From contig JAUYUB010000018.1 in assembly GCA_030692765.1 (NCBI GenBank), positions 1-64,000 of the forward strand: 64,000 nucleotides of DNA. Direction: 5' to 3'. This document shows, one piece after another, positions 53,326 through 62,707 of this stretch. The first letter of the stretch is position 1. The number at the start of each line of letters is the position of its first letter. The DNA comes from Sulfuricurvum sp. Its GTDB lineage: Bacteria; Campylobacterota; Campylobacteria; Campylobacterales; Sulfurimonadaceae. The notes under the pieces are model-generated. The model ran no database searches and was not told where the DNA came from. It was given only the letters and a program-made list of their open reading frames with translations. The translations under genes were made by a program, and so were the position numbers.

Positions 53326-54070
53326 ACTTTCCCTCTTTATCGCGATAATAATAAGCAGCAGTCTATACAGTCAGACCATCACGGTTGCTGCTGCATCCAA
53401 TCTCAAATATGCGATGGATGATATCATTTTAGAGTTTACCAAAGAGACCGGCATTTCCGTTAAACCGATATTTGGCGCATCCGGTAAACTCGCCCAGCAA
53501 ATACTCAGCGGTGCTCCATATGATTTGTTTTTATCCGCTGATATGGAATTTCCCTCAAAACTTGCACAAAACGGTTTTACTCTTACCAATCCAAAAGTGT
53601 ATGCCTACGGTACATTGGTGTTATGGAGTGCCAATCAAACCCCTCTAAAAGGTGGAATATCAGAACTGTGCAGCAAAAAAAACTTGACACTTGCCATTGC
53701 AAATCCAAAAACTGCCCCATACGGTATCGAGGCCATGAACGCCCTGCACTTCTATAACGAGAATAATACTTGCAATGCGAAAATTGTAACGGCTGAGTCC
53801 ATCTCACAAGTAGGCAGTTATGTAACCACACAAGCAGCTGACGTTGGATTTATCGCTAAATCCGTTGTCCTGTCTGATGAAATGCGTAAAATCGGGAAAT
53901 GGGTAGATATCAATCCTAAAGCGTATAAAGCAATCGGCCAAGCTATGGTAATGCTCAAGAGCAATTCAGCGGAGAATCATGCATCAGCAAAACGCTTTTT
54001 TGATTTTATGAGCTCACCCATAGCACAGGGTATTTTAAAAAGAAATGGATACATTGTACCTAAGCCATGA
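53309..54070 (+). CDS. modA: Molybdate ABC transporter substrate-binding protein ModA
   Basis: ModA captures molybdate/tungstate in the periplasm. The 253-residue protein has a Sec signal (about 1-21, ...SSSLYSQ), the opening ITVAAASNLKYAMDDI, FGASGKLAQQI and GAPYDLFLSADMEFP. The ligand-pocket Ser residues in AAASN and ASGK are typical. ATG 53309 is used because longer starts precede the signal peptide. The TOBE gene, modB and modC follow after an intervening unrelated gene. Confidence 0.94.
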   Translation: MIKLFKLSLFIAIIISSSLYSQTITVAAASNLKYAMDDIILEFTKETGISVKPIFGASGKLAQQILSGAPYDLFLSADMEFPSKLAQNGFTLTNPKVYAYGTLVLWSANQTPLKGGISELCSKKNLTLAIANPKTAPYGIEAMNALHFYNENNTCNAKIVTAESISQVGSYVTTQAADVGFIAKSVVLSDEMRKIGKWVDINPKAYKAIGQAMVMLKSNSAENHASAKRFFDFMSSPIAQGILKRNGYIVPKP

Positions 54071-54126
54071 GCAGTAGAGAGTTATCAAGTATTCACTTAA
54101 GTTATAAATTTTAAAAGGATTGAATG

Positions 54127-55272
54127 ATGACAAATGAAAGTCTCATAAAAAGAGTTATAAATGACATTGATTACATAAAAATAAAATCTGAAGATACAGA
54201 AAAAAAACTTGTCAACCATAACCTCTCTCTTGAGATTTCAAAACAAATTCAAATAGTCTTTGATTATTTTGCGGTAACAGATTTTTCTTTTATTTCAAAA
54301 GTTATGCATCAAGAAGAGTTATTAACCATAAAAAACCGCTATTCCCCTTACAAACTTGCTATGGAGGCTTTCCTTACCTATGGTGATAACGATAAATTAA
54401 AAATATTTATTGATGCAAATTCAAAAATATATGATTACATAGAGCATATCAATAGTGGAGCAGAAAAAGCAATATTTCCTCCAATCGATCCTGAAAATTT
54501 ACATGATGAGCTTCAAGAAATATATAAAAGAATTGATAACTTAGAAAATAAACCCGATAAACTTCTAAATGAAGCACAAAAAACTCTTAATGAAATTGAC
54601 AAGCTTCAACTGGTAACCGAAGGCAAGGAACGAAAATCTACGCAAATCTATGAAAATATTCAAAATATAGCCAATCAAACGGAAGAAAAAGCAAAAGAAT
54701 TAATCACAAATCTTGAAAAATTACGCAACAAAGAGATTTCTGTCGAATTAGCTAATCAGCTTGAAAATAAAGCCAATAAATTACGTATTTCATCTTTTGT
54801 AAAATTTGTATTTTTTATACTTTCTATTCTATTATTGGTTGCATTCAATACAGAATTTATAAATGCCTATTTATATAAAACAGCTCCCGAGAATGCACTT
54901 ATATCTCATCAACTTATTGGAAATATCAATCGTTTAAGTTTTTGGCAAGTAATGACATTAAAGCTATCCATGAATATCCCTTTCTTTGTTTTGATTGGAT
55001 TCACACTAAATGAATATTCTAAATCCAATAAACTTTATGAAGAATATGAGTTTAGAAGAATATCTGCAATTACCCTTTTCAATAACTACTCCAGACTAAT
55101 CAATGAACTCAATATGGAAAAAGAAGATTTACACGAGTCACTTAAATCTTCATTAGAAAAAATCTTCGATAACCCCGTTCACAGTATCTACGGTGACAAA
55201 AGCGGAGACAAACATATAGGTCTTGATCAACTCGAAAAAATTACTTCAATTATTGAAAAAATGAAAAAATAA
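54127..55272 (+). CDS. Coiled-coil membrane protein inserted in the mod operon (381 aa)
   Basis: This protein has an N-terminal helical region (1-130), a long charged coiled coil (about 130-225: EIYKRIDNLENKPDKLLNE and following), two membrane helices (about 228-250 and 280-302), and a cytoplasmic C-terminal tail. Its DNA is visibly more A/T-rich than its neighbours. AAGGA lies 7 nt before ATG 54127 (ATG 54124 is 4 nt away). It separates modA from the TOBE-modB-modC block, which is normally contiguous. It has no transport or metal motif. The family is not recognised. Recent acquisition is inference. Confidence 0.8.
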   Translation: MTNESLIKRVINDIDYIKIKSEDTEKKLVNHNLSLEISKQIQIVFDYFAVTDFSFISKVMHQEELLTIKNRYSPYKLAMEAFLTYGDNDKLKIFIDANSKIYDYIEHINSGAEKAIFPPIDPENLHDELQEIYKRIDNLENKPDKLLNEAQKTLNEIDKLQLVTEGKERKSTQIYENIQNIANQTEEKAKELITNLEKLRNKEISVELANQLENKANKLRISSFVKFVFFILSILLLVAFNTEFINAYLYKTAPENALISHQLIGNINRLSFWQVMTLKLSMNIPFFVLIGFTLNEYSKSNKLYEEYEFRRISAITLFNNYSRLINELNMEKEDLHESLKSSLEKIFDNPVHSIYGDKSGDKHIGLDQLEKITSIIEKMKK

Positions 55273-55275
55273 TTC

Positions 55276-55674
55276 ATGAACACTCTTAGCGCCTGCGTTA
55301 CCACCATAGAGAATTCTAGCCATCTGTGTGCATTGAATGTCGCCTATGGCAATGATTTATTTGAACTTATCCTTGTAGAATCACTTGCCCTAAGCGATGG
55401 TGATACCGTGACACTTGTATTCAAAGAAACCGAAGTTATTTTACAAAAAACCTCTGCCCAAGTATCGTCCGCAAATACACAAAAAGGGACAATAGCCTCT
55501 ATAGAATCAGGAATCGTACTGACATCGGTTACTCTAACCTATCGCGATACAACAATCACTTCACTCATCACCACAAATGCGTATAAGCGTCTAGAGCTCT
55601 CAATCGGTGATGAAATCATATGGATGGTTCAGCCCAGTGAAATATCTCTACTAAGGGGCAATGATGGAGTCTGA
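55276..55674 (+). CDS. Molybdate-binding TOBE/Mop-domain protein
   Basis: The 132-residue cytoplasmic protein is made of two Mop/TOBE-like beta domains: about 1-65, then 68-130 with KGTIASIESGIVLTSVTL and the closing LELSIGDEIIWMVQPSEISLLRG. Such proteins bind molybdate as oligomers for storage or sensing. It lacks the winged-helix half of ModE. The start is three bases after the upstream stop with no Shine-Dalgarno, so it depends on translational coupling. It overlaps modB. The order modA-TOBE-modB-modC resembles Campylobacter Cj0303c-Cj0300c. Confidence 0.85.
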   Translation: MNTLSACVTTIENSSHLCALNVAYGNDLFELILVESLALSDGDTVTLVFKETEVILQKTSAQVSSANTQKGTIASIESGIVLTSVTLTYRDTTITSLITTNAYKRLELSIGDEIIWMVQPSEISLLRGNDGV

Positions 55675-56338
55675 GTTCATAGGCACAATGGTGCTGACGT
55701 TTAAACTCGCATCCATTACAACCTTTATTCTATTGATCATTGCTATTCCTTTGGCCTGGGTATTGACTTTTAGCAAAATGCGTTTTAAAAGTATTATTGA
55801 AACCATCGTCTCTATGCCTCTCGTGCTACCGCCCTCGGTTTTGGGTTTTTATCTACTCCTCGCCTTTAGCCCCGCTTCAATAATCGGCAGTTTTCTCACC
55901 GAACATGGTATTCGCTTGGCTTTTAGTTTTGAGGGGTTGGTGATCGGTTCAGTCCTTTTTAGCTTGCCATTTATGGTTCATCCCATACAAGCGGCCCTCT
56001 CTCAAGTCCCGCTCTCTATTATTGAAGCTTCGTATACATTGGGTAAATCACCGCTTATTACTGCATTGCATGTTGTCTTCCCCTCAATCCGTCACGGCCT
56101 TATTTCAGGCATTGTCCTCGCATTTGCCCATACGGTTGGAGAGTTCGGAGTTATCCTTATGATTGGCGGAAATATACCGGGAGAAACACGCGTGGCCTCG
56201 ATCGCTATCTATGATGAAGTGGAATCGCTCAACTACGCCATGGCACACCAATATGCTCTCACCCTCTTTGTCGTCACCTTTGTCATACTGCTTCTCGTCT
56301 ATACACTCAACAAAAAATCGCTTGGGGGGATTCGATGA
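55664..56338 (+). CDS. modB: Molybdate ABC transporter permease ModB
   Basis: The 224-residue inner-membrane permease has five hydrophobic segments and the cytoplasmic EAA loop (EASYTLGKSPLITALHVVFPSIRHGLISGIVLAFAHTVGEFG, spanning about residues 120-161) with the HTVGEFG signature typical of ModB. AAGGGG lies before paired ATGs at 55661 and 55664; the latter has better spacing. It overlaps the TOBE gene by 11 bp and modC by 4 bp. Confidence 0.94.
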   Translation: MESEFIGTMVLTFKLASITTFILLIIAIPLAWVLTFSKMRFKSIIETIVSMPLVLPPSVLGFYLLLAFSPASIIGSFLTEHGIRLAFSFEGLVIGSVLFSLPFMVHPIQAALSQVPLSIIEASYTLGKSPLITALHVVFPSIRHGLISGIVLAFAHTVGEFGVILMIGGNIPGETRVASIAIYDEVESLNYAMAHQYALTLFVVTFVILLLVYTLNKKSLGGIR

Positions 56339-57210
56339 TATTTATTAATATCACAAAGCATCTCGATACTGCTGATGGCTCAATCAATGCCCATTTCGAA
56401 CTTACCATTAATGATGGAGAATTTCTTACCCTTTTCGGCCCCTCAGGAGCAGGGAAAACAACTCTTTTGCGGATGATCGCAGGACTCGAACAGCCCGATA
56501 GCGGTACGATCTCAGTCGATGAGACCATATGGTTTGACAGTGCAAAAAAGATCAATCTTCCGCCGCAAAAACGCAGTATCGGGTTTGTTTTTCAAGACTA
56601 TGCCCTCTTCCCGACCATGAGTGTACGTGAAAATCTTCTCTTTGCGGCTCATTCTGAATCATCCATATCCTTTGTAAACGAACTGCTTGAACTAACTGAA
56701 CTCACCCATCTGCGCGATCGTCGTCCTGAGACTCTCTCAGGGGGGCAGAAACAGCGTGTTGCACTGGCACGTGCACTTGTTCGAAAACCAAAGATCCTGC
56801 TGCTGGATGAGCCACTTTCAGCACTTGATTCAGCTATGCGCCTAAAACTTCAAGATGAACTTGGATTAATCCATACACGCCTGGGTATCACCACACTGCT
56901 TGTAAGCCATGATATTGCTGAAACGGTCAAACTCTCCAATCGTCTCGCACAGATCGAATCCGGTAAAATCGTTCGTATTGCAAAGCCACTGGAGCTTTTT
57001 ACTACCCATACTCTTAGCGGAAAGCTGCAGTTTGTGGGAGAAATTTTGTCGATTGAGTGTGATACTCCCGTATATATCATAACCCTATTAGTAGGGCAGT
57101 CTGTTGTAAAAACAGTAGTCAGCGCCCACGAAGCTCAATCCTTGAAAGTTGGCGATAAAACGATTATTGCTTCAAAAGCATTCAATCCCATCCTGCTTCC
57201 TATGAGCTAA
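56335..57210 (+). CDS. modC: Molybdate ABC transporter ATPase ModC
   Basis: ModC energises molybdate uptake. The 291-residue protein shows Walker A GPSGAGKTT, the Q-loop in FVFQDYALFPTMSVREN, signature LSGGQKQRVALARAL, Walker B ILLLDEPLSALD and the switch His in LVSHD. The C-terminal part (about 225-291) is one short TOBE-like unit, shorter than E. coli ModC. The separate TOBE protein upstream may make up for this (inference). It is the last gene of the mod operon. Confidence 0.94.
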   Translation: MIFINITKHLDTADGSINAHFELTINDGEFLTLFGPSGAGKTTLLRMIAGLEQPDSGTISVDETIWFDSAKKINLPPQKRSIGFVFQDYALFPTMSVRENLLFAAHSESSISFVNELLELTELTHLRDRRPETLSGGQKQRVALARALVRKPKILLLDEPLSALDSAMRLKLQDELGLIHTRLGITTLLVSHDIAETVKLSNRLAQIESGKIVRIAKPLELFTTHTLSGKLQFVGEILSIECDTPVYIITLLVGQSVVKTVVSAHEAQSLKVGDKTIIASKAFNPILLPMS

Positions 57211-57322
57211 TTATTTAAAATTATTATACTAGTTTATTCTTCTTACGCTATTTTCATCCATAAAGTGAGATGATTACAGACTTCATTATTTTCTAACTCT
57301 CGTTTATATAAAAGGAGATGTC

Positions 57323-58204
57323 ATGAAACGTATTGTCACCCTTTATACCGAACATAAAAACAGTATTCACCATTATCTGCGTCGTACTCTTGAAAATTTT
57401 ACAGCTACATCCATAGAAGCCAAGAATCTTCAACGTTTTTTTGATACCGAAAAAGCAGCAGAAATTATCTATGCCATTAGTCATGATTATATACAAATTA
57501 CCCCTGATTATGGACGCAACTATAGTGACAATAGTCGCTCTGGAAAAAATAAGAGTAATTATTTTCAAGGTTTGCTTTTTGAGAAAGAACCCATTTACAT
57601 AACAAATCCATATTTACACGGAATTACGGGCATGCCATGTGTTACGGTTATCAAACAGGAAAAAGAGCATTATATTGTCGTGGATTTTGATATGTTGAAA
57701 TTGTTGGAGGAACTGCGTTTAATAGAGTACAACAGCCAATTTGACAAGATCAATAAAGTCGTTATAGGTGGAGGAAGTGTCCTATTGGGATTGCTATCAA
57801 TCTTTTTGATCTTGTATGGCGGGTACATTTTTGTCAGAGCGATCATGTTCTCATTTAGCAGTAACATAATTTTTCATGAGGTATTTAGCTCGGTCATATC
57901 TATCACCATAGGATTGGCTATCTACGATTTATCTAAGACCATGATCGAAAACGAAGTCCTCTTCAAGAGTCTTGACTCTGCCAATGAACTTCAAAGCAAA
58001 ATTTTAAGCAAGTTTCTGACGTCCATCATCATTGCCTTGTCTATCGAATCACTTATGGCTGTTTTCAAAATAGTACTTGATGATTACAGCAAAATCATTA
58101 ATGCGTTTTATCTTATCGTAGGGGTCACCCTCTTGATCGTCGGAACAGGGTTCTATAACTACTTCAGTAGACCACAACGAAAAAGCGATAATCGCTCTAA
58201 TTAA
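57323..58204 (+). CDS. PDC/Cache-like sensor membrane protein without output domain
   Basis: The 293-residue protein has an N-terminal soluble domain (about 1-130) with helical opening and then TPDYGRNYSDNSRSGKNKS, EKEPIYITNPYLHGITGMPCVTVI and YIVVDFDM, reminiscent of PDC/Cache ligand-binding folds. Four membrane helices follow (about 148-172, 178-200, 232-255 and 260-282). No kinase, cyclase or methyl-accepting domain is attached. AAGGAG lies 5 nt before the ATG. It could sense a small ligand and pass the signal through a partner; the 7TM cyclase gene converges on it. The assignment is tentative. Confidence 0.7.
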   Translation: MKRIVTLYTEHKNSIHHYLRRTLENFTATSIEAKNLQRFFDTEKAAEIIYAISHDYIQITPDYGRNYSDNSRSGKNKSNYFQGLLFEKEPIYITNPYLHGITGMPCVTVIKQEKEHYIVVDFDMLKLLEELRLIEYNSQFDKINKVVIGGGSVLLGLLSIFLILYGGYIFVRAIMFSFSSNIIFHEVFSSVISITIGLAIYDLSKTMIENEVLFKSLDSANELQSKILSKFLTSIIIALSIESLMAVFKIVLDDYSKIINAFYLIVGVTLLIVGTGFYNYFSRPQRKSDNRSN

Positions 58205-58209
58205 TTATG

Positions 58210-59904
58210 TCAATCACTTTGTGTTTTAACGGAAATTTGATTTCTTCCTGCTTCTTTGGCAGCATAGAGGGCTTCATCTACTCTCTTTTGCGCTTCTTTT
58301 ATATCCATCTCATCAATCCTATACTCTGTAATACCAAGACTGACCGTCGTCGAAATTGTATGATTAAAATATAATACGCTCATATTTTCGATTGCTATTC
58401 TGAGTCGTTCAGCTAAATGTGCTGCATGATTACCCCCTGTTTCAGGCAGGACTACCATAAATTCTTCACCTCCAATGCGAAACGCATAATCATATTCCCG
58501 AAGCATACTTTTTAAAACACCCACTATACCTAGCAACACTTGATCCCCAGCTGCATGACCAAAGGTGTCATTTATGTTTTTAAAATAATCAATATCTAGC
58601 ATGATCAAACTCAATTCTCCACCATAACGCTGGCATCGATGCACTTCATTCAAAGTGATCTCATCATAAGCTCTTCGGTTAAACAATCCCGTGAGCTCAT
58701 CCGTTTTAGCTTCTAATTGTGCGGTGAGCTTCTCATCTTGAAGCATTCTAACACGTTCACCAAGCGCAAGAGACAGCAAGATAGCATCAATTGCCATCCC
58801 ATAATCAACAGCCTTAAATCCAATGTCACTGTAAGGTATCAATGCCATTACCGTCAAAGCCGTGATCGATGATCCAATCAATCCCGCTGACGTCCCCAAT
58901 AAGAAAAACAATGCATATCGATATCCCTTGAATAATGAATAAAAAGCAATACTAAATGCATAAAGGCTAAACACTACGGTTAATGCTACGGCAACCATTA
59001 CATGATAGTGATATCCCATAATAGGCGTCACTATCATCATACCGATAAAAATAAGGATGATACTATTGGTCATACGATGGAGGATGGGAAAATGCTTCTT
59101 CAAATTTAAAAATGATTGCGTGAAGAACAATCCGATGATGTTAAAGAGAAAAATAGTTGTCGATTCTGCCCAGTTTTGTACCGTTGGATTGTCGTAAAAG
59201 AGCCATTCGAATGTAAAACATCTATAAGAGGCATTTGTGATTAAAAAAGCACTCAGATACAGCACGTAAAAAGCATAAAAACGAACCCTAATACTCAAAA
59301 ATATAAAAAGATTATAAAAGAGCATACCAACAATAATCCCATAAATAAATCCAGTCTGATTTGACTCAGTTGCCGCTTCTTCCAAGAAGGTTAATTGATC
59401 GGTTATTGATATTGGGACAATAAAAGGATCGCGCGTCTTGATCTGGATGTATACGGTAGAGTATCCAGGTGCAAACTCATGTGAAAAATTAGGAAATGTG
59501 TGGTTCAGTGCACGTTTTTCATACGCAAAGGTATCGCCACCTTCATAGATCGATTCTTTACCATTGTGATCAATCACTGCTATCTTGATGCTATCAAGCC
59601 ATGGAATACCAAAAATAATTAATCTGGAAAGGGGAGTGGATTTATTATTACGCACCTCAAACCGATACCAAAATGCAGATGTCGTGAAGAGATGCGTAGC
59701 AACGTTCTTGTTTAGGGGGGTAAATTCATTGAGGGATAGATTTTTAATCTGAGCCAAGCTCATCTCGCCGCTGGTGTCCTCAAAAAAAGCAAGATTTTTT
59801 CCAATATTTTTATTAGGAATAGAAAGATCAAGAGCTTCCGGAACGCTCGACGAATAAAGCAGTGCAGTAAAAATATAAAATACTAAAAATAGGATCTTTT
59901 TCAT
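58210..59904 (-). CDS. Membrane diguanylate cyclase with 7TMR-DISM sensor
   Basis: The 564-residue protein has a signal peptide, then a periplasmic beta-rich 7TMR-DISM extracellular domain (about 25-170; carbohydrate-binding-like, with FWYRFEVRN). Seven membrane helices follow (about 180-385), then a cytoplasmic GGDEF domain (about 400-560) with DELTGLFNRRAYDEI, DIDYFKNINDTFGHAAGDQVL and active-site GGEEF. It synthesises cyclic di-GMP in response to an outside ligand, possibly a sugar or wall fragment. The stop lies only 5 bp from the converging sensor-like gene. Confidence 0.92.
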   Translation of the reverse strand: MKKILFLVFYIFTALLYSSSVPEALDLSIPNKNIGKNLAFFEDTSGEMSLAQIKNLSLNEFTPLNKNVATHLFTTSAFWYRFEVRNNKSTPLSRLIIFGIPWLDSIKIAVIDHNGKESIYEGGDTFAYEKRALNHTFPNFSHEFAPGYSTVYIQIKTRDPFIVPISITDQLTFLEEAATESNQTGFIYGIIVGMLFYNLFIFLSIRVRFYAFYVLYLSAFLITNASYRCFTFEWLFYDNPTVQNWAESTTIFLFNIIGLFFTQSFLNLKKHFPILHRMTNSIILIFIGMMIVTPIMGYHYHVMVAVALTVVFSLYAFSIAFYSLFKGYRYALFFLLGTSAGLIGSSITALTVMALIPYSDIGFKAVDYGMAIDAILLSLALGERVRMLQDEKLTAQLEAKTDELTGLFNRRAYDEITLNEVHRCQRYGGELSLIMLDIDYFKNINDTFGHAAGDQVLLGIVGVLKSMLREYDYAFRIGGEEFMVVLPETGGNHAAHLAERLRIAIENMSVLYFNHTISTTVSLGITEYRIDEMDIKEAQKRVDEALYAAKEAGRNQISVKTQSD

Positions 59905-59922
59905 ATTTGTTCTTTTTAGGCT

Positions 59923-61263
59923 TTATCTTCCACGGTTAGCCGGTTTTTTGCCTCTAGCGGAATTATTCGCTTTTACTTCAGGCTCTTCACGAATCGCTCT
60001 TGGTCCGCGTTTTCCTGTAAACTTAGGTTGAACAGGATCTTTTTTACGTTTATTACCAAAGGCTCCTGCTGTTTTTCCTTTTTTCTCACCGTCTTTACTC
60101 ATACTTTTACCGTGAGTCTTTTTCCCTTCCAATGCGACTGGCGGAACAAAACCCTCAACTGTAATCCATTCAGGTTTTTTACCCAGCATGGTTTCAATTT
60201 TTTTCCATGAGATATGCTCTTTGGATGAAAGCAATGTAATGGCAACACCCTCTTTTCCAGCACGCCCTGTTCGTCCGATACGGTGGATATAATCGCTGCT
60301 AACGTGTGGAATATCATAGTTGATCACCACACCCAAATCATCAATATCAAGACCCCGTGCCGCAATGTCTGTTGCCACCAAGATTTTGATCGCGCCTGAT
60401 CTGAAATCTTTGAGTGCTTTATCTCGTGCACCGTGCTTTTTATCACCGTGTATGGTTGCACATTCCAATGCACTTTCACGCAAGTAGGTAGTGACTTCAT
60501 CCGCAGCTACTTTCGTACGTGTAAATACGAGAACTTGTGGATAGTTATTTGAACCGATCAAATAGGCTAAAAGCTCACTCTTTTGCTCCATCTCGACAGG
60601 ATGAACGATTTGACGAATCGTAGCATCTGCAGGAGAAAGGTTATCGATTTCTACCAAGAGAGGCTTGTTCAATATTTTTTCACTGAGTCGCTTAACCGAA
60701 GGGGTCATGGTTGCCGAAAAAAGAATGGTTTGACGTTTGATCGGTAATAAATCTATAATCTGTTCAACTTCTCTGATAAAACCCATATCTAATATGGTAT
60801 CCGCTTCATCCAAAACTAAAAATTGAATTTTGGACAGAGGGATAAAGCCCTGTTTATTAAGCTCAATAAGACGACCAGGCGTAGCGACAATAATATCGAC
60901 ACCTTTGTTCAAGGAGGTCGTTTGCTTAGACATATTCATCCCACCAGCGATGTTCAAAATCCTCATATCCATTTCCAGCGCATACGAACGCATTGCTTGA
61001 GTGATTTGTGCTGAGAGCTCGCGAGTAGGAACAAGTACTAATGCGCGTACACGTGCCAGTTCACCCGGTGCACTTTTAGAGAGCATTTGTAAAATCGGTA
61101 AAGTATAAGCTGCTGTTTTACCAGTTCCTGTTTGAGCCGCACCCATGATGTCTCGACCACGCAGAATAAGGGGAATCGCTTTGACTTGTATCGGAGTAGG
61201 AGAAGTATGCTCCAAAGCTTCCAAATTGGCACGAAGCTGTTGGTTTAATTGTGTAAATGGCAT
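59923..61263 (-). CDS. DEAD-box RNA helicase, RhlE type
   Basis: The 446-residue helicase shows the Q-motif (SPTPIQVKAIP), AQTGTGKTAAY, PTRELSAQ, GRLIEL, DEADTILDMGF, SATMT, ARGLDIDDLGVVINYD and HRIGRTGRAG. A basic, Lys/Arg/Gly-rich C-terminal tail (about 380-446) would bind RNA without specificity, as in RhlE and CsdA relatives. It lacks the DbpA-type C-terminal domain seen in the other helicase here. RhlE helicases assist ribosome assembly and RNA decay. It may work with RNase Y, but this is inference. Confidence 0.92.
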   Translation of the reverse strand: MPFTQLNQQLRANLEALEHTSPTPIQVKAIPLILRGRDIMGAAQTGTGKTAAYTLPILQMLSKSAPGELARVRALVLVPTRELSAQITQAMRSYALEMDMRILNIAGGMNMSKQTTSLNKGVDIIVATPGRLIELNKQGFIPLSKIQFLVLDEADTILDMGFIREVEQIIDLLPIKRQTILFSATMTPSVKRLSEKILNKPLLVEIDNLSPADATIRQIVHPVEMEQKSELLAYLIGSNNYPQVLVFTRTKVAADEVTTYLRESALECATIHGDKKHGARDKALKDFRSGAIKILVATDIAARGLDIDDLGVVINYDIPHVSSDYIHRIGRTGRAGKEGVAITLLSSKEHISWKKIETMLGKKPEWITVEGFVPPVALEGKKTHGKSMSKDGEKKGKTAGAFGNKRKKDPVQPKFTGKRGPRAIREEPEVKANNSARGKKPANRGR

Positions 61264-61370
61264 ATTTTTCTCTTTTGTAGTTATTTAATGATTCATTTTA
61301 CCATTTTTATGCTTGGATTGGCTCGTTTTTTGCTACGATGACGCGACTGAAACTATCTTGAGGAAAATCA

Positions 61371-62636
61371 TTGAAAGCATTAGCACTATTAGCTGCCTAC
61401 GTTACATTGTCATGGGGAACTATGATTAGCGGTACCGTTTATGACAAAGCAAATTTAAAAGCAATCGAAAACGCTATTGTTATTGCCAACGGTAAAGAAT
61501 ACCGTACTGACTGCAATGGCAGTTTTACTGTTCCAACGTCTCAACATATTGGCATACGTGCCATCGGATATGATCGTAAGTTTTATAAAACCGGTGGAAA
61601 AATGTATTTGAATCGCTTTATCCCAAAAGCGCTCTATCTTTCAAGTTTTGGTGCTACTAGCGGTAAAATCATGGGAAATGCCAAACGATTGATTCGATCA
61701 ACCGAAATCAATGCATTGGTTATCGACATTAAAATGGACCGTGGACAAATCGCTTTTAAAACCCAAAATGCCATTGCCAATAAAATCGGTGCACAAGAGA
61801 TTATTCTTTTTAAAGATATCAAAAAATTTGTTGCAGACCTGCATCATGAAGGGATTTATACCATTGCACGCATTGTTTCGTTTAAAGACACCCCCTATGT
61901 AACCGCTTTTCCACAATATGGGGTTAAAAAAAGCGATGGTACCCTGTTTAAAGACAAGGAAGGTCTCTATTGGATCGATGCTTCTCATACCCAGCCTCGT
62001 GATTACATCATCAGTATTGCCGCAGATGCAGCGGCTGCAGGATTTGATGAAGTACAATTTGATTATGTCCGTTTTCCTGATCGTAAAGGAATCAAATTTG
62101 CCGTTGAGAATACTCAAGCTAACCGTGTTAAAGCAATTTCGGGATTCTTGGAAACAGCACGTGAACGTTTAAAACCCTACAATGTCTTTATTTCTGCAGA
62201 TATTTTCGGTTACGTAGGATGGCACGATGCTGATATTGAAATCGGCCAGCGCGTTGATGCTCTCGCACCGTTTGTGGATTATCTTTGCCCTATGCTTTAT
62301 CCAAGCGGGTTCAATGCCGGAATTCCTGGATACCCAAATCCGGTTAAAGCGAACTATGAAATTGTCAAACATTCATTGGAGAAATCACTCACAAAATCCG
62401 GTAACTCTCCTTTGTGCTATCGTCCATGGCTACAAGCATTTAAAGATTACGCCTTTGACCGTCGTGTATACGGTGAACAAGAGATCCGTGATCAAATTCG
62501 CGGAAGTGAAGACTTTGGTAGCTGCGGATGGATTCTCTGGAACCCTAGAAATGTCTATACCGGAGCAGGTTTACTTCGTCTAAAAAAAGAAGCTTGCGAT
62601 ACTGCTATTAAGCCTGCTACAAAGCCAGCCGTTTAA
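61371..62636 (+). CDS. DUF4015 glycoside-hydrolase-like protein with N-terminal regulatory-like domain
   Basis: Translation starts at TTG 61371 with GAGG upstream; a signal peptide follows (LKALALLAAYVTLSWG). Residues about 18-75 look like a carboxypeptidase-regulatory-like beta fold (SGTVYDKANLKAIENAIV). Residues about 95-405 form the DUF4015 TIM barrel related to GH13/GH-like enzymes: INALVIDIKMDRGQIAF, IYTIARIVSFKD, GFDEVQFDYVRFPD with a candidate catalytic Asp, ADIFGYVG and WILWNPRNVYTG. It probably cleaves or binds a surface or wall polysaccharide; the substrate is unknown. Confidence 0.85.
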   Translation: MKALALLAAYVTLSWGTMISGTVYDKANLKAIENAIVIANGKEYRTDCNGSFTVPTSQHIGIRAIGYDRKFYKTGGKMYLNRFIPKALYLSSFGATSGKIMGNAKRLIRSTEINALVIDIKMDRGQIAFKTQNAIANKIGAQEIILFKDIKKFVADLHHEGIYTIARIVSFKDTPYVTAFPQYGVKKSDGTLFKDKEGLYWIDASHTQPRDYIISIAADAAAAGFDEVQFDYVRFPDRKGIKFAVENTQANRVKAISGFLETARERLKPYNVFISADIFGYVGWHDADIEIGQRVDALAPFVDYLCPMLYPSGFNAGIPGYPNPVKANYEIVKHSLEKSLTKSGNSPLCYRPWLQAFKDYAFDRRVYGEQEIRDQIRGSEDFGSCGWILWNPRNVYTGAGLLRLKKEACDTAIKPATKPAV

Positions 62637-62707
62637 TTAGCAAGCTTTTCTTTAATAATTTGGAATGATGAAGTACAATATATTAATTTTTCAACAGAGG
62701 TTAATTC

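Noticed and set aside
56737-56746. G-rich run in modC
   Set aside because: It encodes the invariant LSGGQ signature and is explained by codon choice.
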